A stretch of DNA of 26,302 bases, taken from the IMG/VR virus record IMGVR_UViG_3300009182_000283, positions 1 through 26,302 of that record; one strand, written 5' to 3'. The notes under the pieces are model-generated. The model worked only from the letters and a program-made list of their open reading frames with translations. It was not told the DNA's origin and did not search any database. Position numbers and translations under genes: made by a program. Positions 20,001 through 24,840 of the stretch are shown here, one piece after another. How positions within the stretch are numbered: position 1 is the stretch's first letter; each line of letters begins with the position of its first letter. Source of the DNA: a virus.

Positions 20001-20163
20001 TAAAAATATAAACTGTACACTACACAAACCTGCCACAGACACTCATCACATTACATTCGGTAACCCAACAGGGAGCCCGTATCTAGAGACACATACAATA
20101 GTGGGATCAGCAGCTGGCTTTATCGACTCAACAGATCATACGTTCACTTGGGGATACGAGTAA
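17059..20163 (+). CDS. Large baseplate-associated structural protein, unassigned
   Basis: A 1034-residue protein after the gp7-like gene, where T4 has wedge genes 8-10. I cannot match it to any of these. The N-terminal 220 residues are helical and rich in Tyr, Ser and Asn (TFTEWLKYNTQLFSTTNEFL, then SSTSERRYLKNID). The middle (350-560) contains NLDRLEPNTVYYFPDPTKFG and a stretch rich in aromatic and acidic residues. The C-terminal 450 residues are beta-rich with many short strands and turns, as in receptor-binding or fibre-connector proteins. It carries its own late-type octamer and ends 2 nt before the stop codon of the opposing gene. A role in wedge or fibre attachment is inferred from location and size. 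Confidence 0.5.
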   Translation: MADALKFIDEKLSNSITALVPVVNPVDSLEPLTFTEWLKYNTQLFSTTNEFLSRYQSYLTNWYAVKNVAQEKATEGIQYYYTNLINDIIINYSSTSERRYLKNIDPSNPRDLAIAVPFFAKKIKDICLYYSTLRDETQTAAISYNLKGSNTGIQNLLYTSILKTLQTQDIVELFSSLNLSLSSIRENILIEVEDLYDTYPDYYDISPTLPASAYNTASGIRNDYFSLNQVDIDPYLYINSDQSILKSILAYPFYLVELGDNFTIDPLVNSTQLNLLKDSDFFTTVNDNTVTSLNLNTQSLEIPKYIGVDFYYIVTSSTTTAYTSGQLFTADSEFANSLNKRYPSIAAVPSQEFLKTSKEIGLFFKPDKIGLINFNSFKFESRVNLDRLEPNTVYYFPDPTKFGNISGNTKLDFKSPLDFFEENHFNKVDIGNQYKMGDVTTDPYFQTFRAYQAREQTLNTSNQGVSRYIDSQDFFAGNLDTMWSNEDVYPLVSVSQFPIDKRVETLLSFDNNKTLFQYKNDVYGNEYGLYKSAINKQFSQTNTSSIFINYILDGYTFYDTLCGQGYDFNYSVSGSANGLVFSGVILRTSESDPATFSDGNPIILASYDFSQNYKYLDSFKTFDSITYSCIIKDAETFTLPNNTKLPDIPSDDIQNYNVLNSSLYYDELADGAYVSDAPYNVASFTFNGNFLTIPPVDKFVTYDGNVFIDSSTGSEPCTLSAHVYSYTYTEPANFKDVRVYDKETLVDFALSGVSYIRPSLYHTKNVEQGELYFRNINSTIIGPISSTLSAAFLNFSDSVRTEIFNKAINFDLYYDTIQIETENYLVFDKLEYNYADNEITGNTKTYDVIVRGEYPELEKFSTVWFNEKDKTLLVCKTTLLLDSLSASNYKVVYPTIYKIDLTDRQMTQIYPTKLISDLTFNDLSLFSLFGKQFELNIVTIEKPVLNYSVDTDTYTLTYLAKDTASCFYIVTIRFKYINNIIKNINCTLHKPATDTHHITFGNPTGSPYLETHTIVGSAAGFIDSTDHTFTWGYE

Positions 20164-20165
20164 AC

Positions 20166-20522
20166 TTATTTTAAAGTTAGCAAATATTTGAGCCGATTTA
20201 GCTCACCAAGCATTTCATCACGAATGTTTAAGAGATCTGTATCAGCAGGATCTAGCTCACTTGTAAGTCCTGTAAGATAACCTACATAGTTGTCAATAAC
20301 CTCAGTAAAATCTCCCCCTAAATTATCCAACTCAATCGTATACCGTACACTCGCTTTTGAACGACCGTACTTGCCCATAAACACCTCTACAAACGCATCA
20401 ATTAACTCATCTAAAGCTTCATACGCTTTACCAAACGCTTTATGTTGAGCATAACTTGTCGTCTGCCAGTGAAAAATACGTAACTGATTTTGAATTCTAA
20501 GAAAAGGTGCAATGAGTTTCAC
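20166..20522 (-). CDS. Dps/ferritin-like small protein (DUF5856-type)
   Basis: A 118-residue helical protein. Helix 1 contains LRIFHWQTTSYAQHKAFGKAYEALDELIDAFVEVFMGKYG (about 12-51): His18, His27, Asp38, Asp42 and Glu46 lie in the spacing seen in Dps-type ferroxidase segments ('HW...F...H...Y..L...D...E'). I associate this pattern with the DUF5856 family of large phages and giant viruses. The remaining 65 residues are two further helices. Full Dps proteins are about 150-170 residues, so this is a shortened relative and metal binding is unproven. The start is GTG at 20522; a late-type octamer 6 nt upstream overlaps the preceding stop codon, suggesting late expression and possibly packaging in the virion. 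Confidence 0.6.
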   Translation of the reverse strand: MKLIAPFLRIQNQLRIFHWQTTSYAQHKAFGKAYEALDELIDAFVEVFMGKYGRSKASVRYTIELDNLGGDFTEVIDNYVGYLTGLTSELDPADTDLLNIRDEMLGELNRLKYLLTLK

Positions 20523-20528
20523 AGTAAT

Positions 20529-20536
20529 TATTTAAT
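20529..20536 (-). promoter_or_regulatory. Late-type promoter octamer (ATTAAATA)
   Basis: Read on the minus strand, ATTAAATA ends 6 nt before the GTG at 20522 and includes the TAA stop codon of the upstream gene (20532-20534). Confidence 0.45.
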
Positions 20537-21008
20537 GCTGAACGTCAAACGCTACACAAAGAACTGATACAGTATCATTCGATGCCGGTGATTGACTAAC
20601 TGGAACGTATGATTCGTATTCACCGTATGGATCTGCAACGTTTATATTAATTGACTGCGATACCGAGGGTTGAGGTTCAGTATATGGTGTAATTTTACGA
20701 ATTTTCTCAAGTATTAATGTTAGGAGTTGAAATAAAACAATATCTGAATTAGCTTCTGTAACAAATTCAGAAATATCGGAACGTGTAAACTTACCTTTTA
20801 AGACTTCAAATGGATTTGCATAGTGACCGAATACAAAATGTGGCAAATATTTATTTGCTAGTGTAGCGCAATCTTTAATAACATAAAAAGCCGCAGGCGT
20901 CTGTATAGTTATACCTGTTTCAGGTCGTTCTGATGCTTTTTTTGACGGACCGTATAGCTTAGCTTCTTTAATCTGACTATGTTGTAGTATTAAATCAATA
21001 AATTTCAT
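20532..21008 (-). CDS. Unassigned protein coupled to nuclease gene
   Basis: I do not recognise this 158-residue product. Its ATG overlaps the nuclease stop codon as ATGA (21005-21008), so the two are probably translated in coupling and may work together. The N-terminal 60 residues include GITIQTPAAFYVIKD and a Tyr/His/Phe-rich KYLPHFVFGHYANPF segment. Residues 70-105 are helical (DISEFVTEANSDIVLFQLLTLILEKIRKI). The last 50 residues are Ser/Pro/Val-rich and probably extended. It has no octamer of its own. Confidence 0.5.
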   Translation of the reverse strand: MKFIDLILQHSQIKEAKLYGPSKKASERPETGITIQTPAAFYVIKDCATLANKYLPHFVFGHYANPFEVLKGKFTRSDISEFVTEANSDIVLFQLLTLILEKIRKITPYTEPQPSVSQSININVADPYGEYESYVPVSQSPASNDTVSVLCVAFDVQH

Positions 21009-21694
21009 TGTTGTTTAAGATAATTAAGCATTGACATTACTTCGTGCTTCATATAATTGACGGGATAATGCGTAAACTTACAATTATCCCTATCGTAATA
21101 CATAACACCAAGTTGATTGACCTTACGGCCAGTGATACCTTGATACATATACGCGTAAAGCGATAGCTGCAATGCATATATTGAGTATTCACATGCAGGT
21201 AAATGACTTATAGGTGACAAAAGGTAATCATTATACTGACTATATAGATTAAATTTCTTATTTGTCTTTAAATCAAAGATACTAAACCCACCTTTCTCTT
21301 CTACCCGAATAATATCTGCTGTTCCAGCAATTTTGTATTCGTGATTATATACTTGCTGTTCAATAAGTAGCTCATCTCGCTTACTATCAACAAGATCAAG
21401 ATCAATATATGCTTGAACAATATCAACGTACTTAATATCGTACGTACCGAGCTTATTGTATTGTTCAATTACAGCATGAATCTCTGTTCCATATGTCTTA
21501 CTATCGTCGTTCGACTTCTTCCACTCTGCTTTTACTTCCTCGACAGTGCATTTTCTTTTTTTAGCTACTCTTTCCGCAACTAAGTCAGCTTCAAACGGCT
21601 TTTTAAACTTACCGAGAACTGCTGACGCTGATGTGTAGATGTCGCCTGTAAAGGCATTTTTATATGAATGGGCAATTGCATCAAAGACTAGCAT
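21005..21694 (-). CDS. PD-(D/E)XK nuclease, RecB/Cas4-like
   Basis: A 229-residue nuclease of the RecB C-terminal/Cas4-like type, likely acting on DNA in replication, recombination or host DNA breakdown. All motifs are visible in order: TEIHAVIEQY with His73; IEQQVY with Glu112; IAGTADII with Asp127; the catalytic FDLKTNK with Asp141 and Lys143; and YALQLSLYAYMY with Gln176 and Tyr180, the QxxxY motif. There is no cysteine cluster of the Fe-S Cas4 kind. No late-type octamer lies upstream; instead TATAATT occurs about 10 nt before the ATG, which may mark a host-type promoter. It is coupled to the following 158-residue gene. Confidence 0.8.
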   Translation of the reverse strand: MLVFDAIAHSYKNAFTGDIYTSASAVLGKFKKPFEADLVAERVAKKRKCTVEEVKAEWKKSNDDSKTYGTEIHAVIEQYNKLGTYDIKYVDIVQAYIDLDLVDSKRDELLIEQQVYNHEYKIAGTADIIRVEEKGGFSIFDLKTNKKFNLYSQYNDYLLSPISHLPACEYSIYALQLSLYAYMYQGITGRKVNQLGVMYYDRDNCKFTHYPVNYMKHEVMSMLNYLKQQ

Positions 21695-21727
21695 ATTCCA
21701 TAATTATACTATGACTTAGTGTAAAGG

Positions 21728-21943
21728 CTAGGAATTAATATACAAATATGTGCAGGTATAAAATTTACCAATTGCAGATTTGTGTACAAGCTGACAACGC
21801 ATTGAAATCAGACGCTTATTTAAGCAGGTATACCACTCCTTACCAACATTTATAATAATGCTACGCTTTTTATGATCGACAAGCATTGTTGCAGTAAATT
21901 CTTCACAAACCGCAACAATCGCATCTAAAGTCATTGCAGTCAT
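21728..21943 (-). CDS. Small unassigned late-type protein
   Basis: A 71-residue product read from the ATG at 21943; a TTG at 21961 would start inside the promoter octamer and was rejected. I recognise no family. Residues 1-20 are helical (MTLDAIVAVCEEFTATML), followed by alternating strands (KKRSIIINVGKEWYTCLNKR) and three cysteines at scattered positions. Its octamer and start region, GCATAAATATATGTATG, is nearly identical to that of the 42-residue lysis-region gene at 24194, so late expression is predicted. Confidence 0.5.
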   Translation of the reverse strand: MTAMTLDAIVAVCEEFTATMLVDHKKRSIIINVGKEWYTCLNKRLISMRCQLVHKSAIGKFYTCTYLYINS

Positions 21944-21948
21944 ACATA

Positions 21949-21956
21949 TATTTATG
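21949..21956 (-). promoter_or_regulatory. Late-type promoter octamer (CATAAATA)
   Basis: Read on the minus strand, CATAAATA ends 5 nt before the ATG at 21943. Fourteen of the fifteen following and overlapping bases match the octamer region before 24194. Confidence 0.6.
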
Positions 21957-21976
21957 CACAACTCGCGTGGGTTATC

Positions 21977-22171
21977 TTATTCAGGGCTCTCTAGAGTAAC
22001 AATTAAAGATTTAAGCTTCTTGCTCAATGTATCAATTATTGTATTACTCTCGTCAGCAAATAAAGTAATATTAATGCATGTATCAATAATATAATCGAGT
22101 GTTTTGATGTCAGATAAAGTTAACTCTGTAAGAACTTCTTTTGCGTCTGATTTATTAGTTGTATTCTCCAT
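21977..22171 (-). CDS. Small acidic helical protein, unassigned
   Basis: A 64-residue helical product (MENTTNKSDAKEVLTELTLSDIKTLDYII and on) with no recognised family. It is divergent from the metallopeptidase-like gene across a 41-nt AT-rich gap that contains TATAATAATATAATTATAT but no late-type octamer, so an early-type promoter may serve one or both genes. It ends 33 nt before the 71-residue gene. Confidence 0.45.
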   Translation of the reverse strand: MENTTNKSDAKEVLTELTLSDIKTLDYIIDTCINITLFADESNTIIDTLSKKLKSLIVTLESPE

Positions 22172-22212
22172 ATATAATTATATTATTATAGATACTATTA
22201 GTAATCCACTCT

Positions 22213-22686
22213 ATGTTAGTCTTTAAATTAAAATTAACAGAAAAGTCCGTGCCATGGTTTGAAGATCACCGGCTTGATGTAAGAGCTATGGAGTCTGCTC
22301 TTTCTATTTTATTTGCAGAGGTTGAAGCTACAAATAGAATACGTAAGGTGATAATAACAATTCAAGTATTGTATAATACCGAAAGTAGCGACTATACCTT
22401 TGAAACAAATAAGATACGTTTAAGTGATAGTCCGTACTTTAACAATTCGTCAAAGAAGGAAATGACAAATGCAATCTTTGATCACTTTTTACATGAATTT
22501 AGACATTGGATGCAGTCAAGAATATACAAGGTCAGTCATACAAAGATCAATTACACGGATCAGGACGTTGAACTAAACACAAATGCCTACTATAAAAATG
22601 AATATGAGGTTGATGCAAGACAGTTTTCACGAAACTACCTACCTAAGTTTTACAAATATTACCAATATTTTAAAAAGCAAGCTTAA
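22213..22686 (+). CDS. HExxH metallopeptidase-like protein
   Basis: A 157-residue protein with a zincin signature: HEFRH at 94-98 in the helix FDHFLHEFRHWMQSRIY, giving two His ligands and the catalytic Glu95. Glu132 in NEYEVDARQFS lies 34 residues later and is the likely third ligand; the E-x-D-A pattern is common in small zincins. The N-terminus is a beta-rich layer (RKVIITIQVLYN). It is the only plus-strand gene in the last 6 kb and has no late-type octamer, so it may act early on a host or phage target. Its TAA stop overlaps the stop of the opposing gene. No protease activity can be shown from sequence alone. Confidence 0.65.
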   Translation: MLVFKLKLTEKSVPWFEDHRLDVRAMESALSILFAEVEATNRIRKVIITIQVLYNTESSDYTFETNKIRLSDSPYFNNSSKKEMTNAIFDHFLHEFRHWMQSRIYKVSHTKINYTDQDVELNTNAYYKNEYEVDARQFSRNYLPKFYKYYQYFKKQA

Positions 22687-22883
22687 CCGATAGCTGACAT
22701 GTAGGCCGTCCATACAAGCTCCATATATTTAACTTTTATCTGAGACAACGCACAAGACTTACAATTTGCTTGTTGTGCTTTATCTATTTCTCTTTGATAG
22801 TCGTCTCGCAGTTGCTGACAGTTCGGTATTTTTATAGAACACGGTATTGAAAAGTCAAAAAAATCATTAATAAGGTTGCTCAT
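22683..22883 (-). CDS. Small cysteine-containing protein after the endolysin
   Basis: A 66-residue product from the ATG at 22883, whose start overlaps the endolysin stop as ATGA; an in-frame ATG at 22889 would add two residues. It has four cysteines, two in the pattern NCKSC near residue 40, plus helices (QLRDDYQREIDKAQQ, then QIKVKYMELVW). There is no membrane segment or signal peptide. The tight coupling suggests a role linked to lysis, such as regulating the endolysin; no family recognised. Confidence 0.5.
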   Translation of the reverse strand: MSNLINDFFDFSIPCSIKIPNCQQLRDDYQREIDKAQQANCKSCALSQIKVKYMELVWTAYMSAIG

Positions 22884-23491
22884 ATGCAACTCTCTATTAA
22901 CTTGGCTTCAGCTTCTCGTCTTGTTATTAACCCATCAAGACCTTTCCCCTGCAATATTCGCTTAATCTTTCTAAACTCTTGAGCCATTCCCTTATAATCT
23001 TTTTTTGGTACAAGTACCCTTAAATTTCTCATCTCAAGTCGACTATCACCAGCCATCGATGTACCTCTATTAAAAACTAATGACACAAATGCACCATAGG
23101 CATTATCACACAATTGATCTAACCCAGGGAAGGCCTTTTCAGCAAGCTTAGAAAACTTAGGCCATGTTAGGCTATCAAATATTTCAATTGCTTGATCCCA
23201 TGTAATGACTATACCACTGTTCTTATACTTGTTTGTATAATCTCTACCTGCTTGACCTGTTTTTCCAGCGGCTCCTTTAACAATTTGTAATTGATCCGCG
23301 GAGAGAAAGTGAAATAATTTGCCTAGTTCATCTGGTGTGTAGTAGCCACAATCAACACCAATACCTAGTGTAAAACCGCTCGCGCCACCTGGCCAAGTGG
23401 GCTTTGAAAGGTATTTATCATAATATGATTTACCGCCTCCAACTTCGTACTCTAAAATTAATTCTAATGCTTTTGCAGATGGTAGTCTCAT
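22880..23491 (-). CDS. Endolysin, T4-lysozyme-like (GH24/pesticin type)
   Basis: A 203-residue peptidoglycan-cleaving enzyme that would break the cell wall at lysis. The catalytic region is clear: LILEYEVGGGKSYYDKY (12-27) has Glu16 and Asp25 with the 9-residue spacing of T4 lysozyme Glu11-Asp20, and SGFTLGIGVDCGY (38-50) supplies Thr41, equivalent to Thr26 of T4 lysozyme in YTIGIGH, after an insertion of about 10 residues containing PTWPGG. The C-terminal GLDGLITRREAEAKL matches the usual GL..RR..E...Y end. No signal peptide, so export depends on a holin. Its ATG overlaps the holin stop as ATGA and is preceded by a GGAGGT 6 nt upstream, the only strong Shine-Dalgarno I found. Confidence 0.88.
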   Translation of the reverse strand: MRLPSAKALELILEYEVGGGKSYYDKYLSKPTWPGGASGFTLGIGVDCGYYTPDELGKLFHFLSADQLQIVKGAAGKTGQAGRDYTNKYKNSGIVITWDQAIEIFDSLTWPKFSKLAEKAFPGLDQLCDNAYGAFVSLVFNRGTSMAGDSRLEMRNLRVLVPKKDYKGMAQEFRKIKRILQGKGLDGLITRREAEAKLIESCI

Positions 23492-23931
23492 ACTTCTACC
23501 TCCGATATGGTATAATCATTTTCTTTAGCATTATTAGTTAATATAGATTCGTTAATATTAACTTCTTTTTGCTCTAATATACCTTCAGTGCTCGCGTTAG
23601 ATGAACTATTATAACGTAAATCTACTAATCCCTGAGCACCGAGATATACAGAGATAATAACACCAAATATTTCTATCATCTTCGTAAAGATTGTAACGAA
23701 CGCTGTTACAATCTCAGGCGTCTTTGGTATAATCCAGAGAAACCCCACACTTGTATAAAACACAAACGCAAGCATGAATAGTGAGCTGAATATAATAAAA
23801 AACTTTTTTGATGCTAAGTGATTGGTATCCTCCAGTTGCTGTGATAAACGCGGAGGTGTATTAGGCGGCGCTTTATCGTTACTAAGAAAAGCACTCGCAG
23901 ATTGCACAACTTCGAGAATATGCTGTATCAT
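23488..23931 (-). CDS. Holin candidate with two membrane segments
   Basis: A 147-residue protein with a polar N-terminus (1-42), a strong membrane segment at about 44-68 (FFIIFSSLFMLAFVFYTSVG and on), a second at about 75-102 (containing FGVIISVYLGAQGLVDL), and a polar acidic C-terminus. It is directly upstream of the endolysin with an ATGA overlap and has a late-type octamer, so it is the best candidate for the pore that releases the endolysin. The YLGAQG stretch at the end of the second segment recalls small phage holins. It is long for a holin, and a general membrane protein is possible. Confidence 0.6.
   Translation of the reverse strand: MIQHILEVVQSASAFLSNDKAPPNTPPRLSQQLEDTNHLASKKFFIIFSSLFMLAFVFYTSVGFLWIIPKTPEIVTAFVTIFTKMIEIFGVIISVYLGAQGLVDLRYNSSSNASTEGILEQKEVNINESILTNNAKENDYTISEVEV
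23495..23506 (-). promoter_or_regulatory. Shine-Dalgarno (GGAGGT) for the endolysin
   Basis: On the minus strand GGAGGT lies 6 nt before the ATG at 23491, inside the last codons of the holin-like gene (encoding E-V of SEVEV). It stands out because no other start in the window has such a site, but it may also be a chance product of the coding sequence. Confidence 0.5.
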
Positions 23932-23936
23932 AAAAG

Positions 23937-23944
23937 TATTTATC
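23937..23944 (-). promoter_or_regulatory. Late-type promoter octamer (GATAAATA)
   Basis: Read on the minus strand, GATAAATA ends 5 nt before the holin ATG at 23931. It contains the stop codon of the 35-residue micro-gene. Confidence 0.6.
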
Positions 23945-24047
23945 CTAAATGATAAAGTAAGGCATGAGCTAATTGATACCCTAGAAATAAGCTATACCCA
24001 TACAATAAGACATAGGGATAGTATGAGCGTGTATGTTCGTCGTACAT
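23940..24047 (-). CDS. 35-residue hydrophobic micro-ORF
   Basis: A short frame from ATG 24047 to TAA 23940-23942: an N-terminal polar head (MYDEHTRSYY) followed by a hydrophobic stretch rich in Leu, Tyr and His (PYVLLYGYSLFLGYQLAHALLYHLG). It fits neatly between the 42-residue gene (18 nt away) and the holin, its stop lying within the holin octamer. This packing and the single-membrane-segment look suggest a real small protein, perhaps a holin regulator, but with only 35 codons it could be chance. Confidence 0.35.
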   Translation of the reverse strand: MYDEHTRSYYPYVLLYGYSLFLGYQLAHALLYHLG

Positions 24048-24065
24048 AATTGCTAAACAGCTCTA

Positions 24066-24194
24066 TTAAAAGAGAGAGCCGATAATAAAGCCGACGACAA
24101 AAATGACGATGGCAAGAGCAGTTTTAGGGTGGAGACTGACCCAGTTAGTAACAGAATCAACCACAGATGAAATTGTTTTAATAAATTTATCCAT
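24066..24194 (-). CDS. 42-residue single-membrane-segment protein in the lysis region
   Basis: A 42-residue gene from ATG 24194 to TAA 24066-24068. The product begins with an amphipathic segment (MDKFIKTISSVVDSVTNWVS), then LHPKT, then one strong membrane helix (ALAIVIFVVGFIIGSLF). It has a late-type octamer exactly 5 nt upstream, which strongly supports expression. Location between the spanin candidate and the holin suggests a small holin, antiholin or pinholin-like role; this is inference. Confidence 0.65.
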   Translation of the reverse strand: MDKFIKTISSVVDSVTNWVSLHPKTALAIVIFVVGFIIGSLF

Positions 24195-24199
24195 GCATA

Positions 24200-24207
24200 T
24201 ATTTATG
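24200..24207 (-). promoter_or_regulatory. Late-type promoter octamer (CATAAATA)
   Basis: Read on the minus strand, CATAAATA ends 5 nt before the ATG at 24194. GCATAAATATATG is shared with the octamer at 21949-21956. Confidence 0.62.
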
Positions 24208-24227
24208 CCCAGACTATGCTTTTTCCA

Positions 24228-24809
24228 CTATAACATGAATAACCTGTTCATTCGCAGGTAGATATATCCACCAATAAGTACCAGTAAACTAATAATAATG
24301 ATATTTCTCCACAGGATTGCTAGGTCCTTCTTGTAAACTTCAGCTTGAAGATGATTTAAATCCTTTATCATTTTATTTGTATACTCAGCCTGCTTTGCTA
24401 ATTCCTTATCTGTATTTTCTTTAGCGTTTGCAAGATTTGCGTTATCTTTCTTCAACTGCTCAGCAATAGCTTTAACTTTTAGTAAATCCTGATATTCAAC
24501 GGAATCAACAACTACAACTTTATCTCCTTTATATTGGCTCGGTACAATAACGACTCTTGTCTTTTCTCCAGCCTTAGCATCCTTAACGACTTCACCGGCT
24601 TGATAGATTGACTGAATTTCAATCTTCTTTTTTGGAGGCTTAACCAATCTCGTTGTTTGATCGGAATAATAATAGGCTAGATCAACTCTTGCTTTATTAA
24701 GAGAATCGTTCGCTGCATAAACATTCTGACTAAGAGCTTCAGATTGCTTTTCAGTGTAGTAGGTACAACCTGTAATAAACAGTGCAGCAAGTAATAGTAT
24801 CTTCTTCAT
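24228..24809 (-). CDS. Putative unimolecular spanin (lipoprotein with C-terminal membrane helix)
   Basis: A 193-residue protein with two membrane anchors at opposite ends. The N-terminus MKKILLLAALFITGC is a lipoprotein signal with an ITGC lipobox, so Cys15 would be acylated and held in the outer membrane. The middle (about 95-165) is charged and helical with coiled-coil character (LLKVKAIAEQLKKDNANL, then KQAEYTNKMIKDLNHL). The C-terminus holds a membrane helix (about 168-185, WRNIIIISLLVLIGGYIYL) for the inner membrane. This is the layout of T1 gp11-type u-spanins, which span the periplasm and fuse the membranes at lysis. Its place next to holin and endolysin genes agrees. A degenerate octamer (ATTAATTA, 5 nt before ATG) may be its promoter. 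Confidence 0.62.
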   Translation of the reverse strand: MKKILLLAALFITGCTYYTEKQSEALSQNVYAANDSLNKARVDLAYYYSDQTTRLVKPPKKKIEIQSIYQAGEVVKDAKAGEKTRVVIVPSQYKGDKVVVVDSVEYQDLLKVKAIAEQLKKDNANLANAKENTDKELAKQAEYTNKMIKDLNHLQAEVYKKDLAILWRNIIIISLLVLIGGYIYLRMNRLFML

Positions 24810-24814
24810 ACTAT

Positions 24815-24822
24815 TAATTAAT
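24815..24822 (-). promoter_or_regulatory. Degenerate late-type octamer (ATTAATTA)
   Basis: Read on the minus strand, ATTAATTA ends 5 nt before the ATG at 24809 and is followed by the same ATAGTATG as the 17059 gene. One mismatch in the TAAATA core; support is the identical spacing. Confidence 0.3.
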
Positions 24823-24840
24823 ATCCAACTACACGATAAT

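Noticed and set aside
20163-20178. Hairpin AACTT-ATTTTA-AAGTT as bidirectional terminator
   Set aside because: The stem is only 5 AT-rich base pairs with no clear T-run; too weak to call.
21944-21961. TTG start for the 71-residue gene
   Set aside because: It lies inside the promoter octamer; ATG 21943 has the standard 5-nt spacing.
23822-24049. Plus-strand 75-codon frame antisense to the holin
   Set aside because: It overlaps the holin start, promoter and micro-ORF on the other strand and has no promoter or family features.
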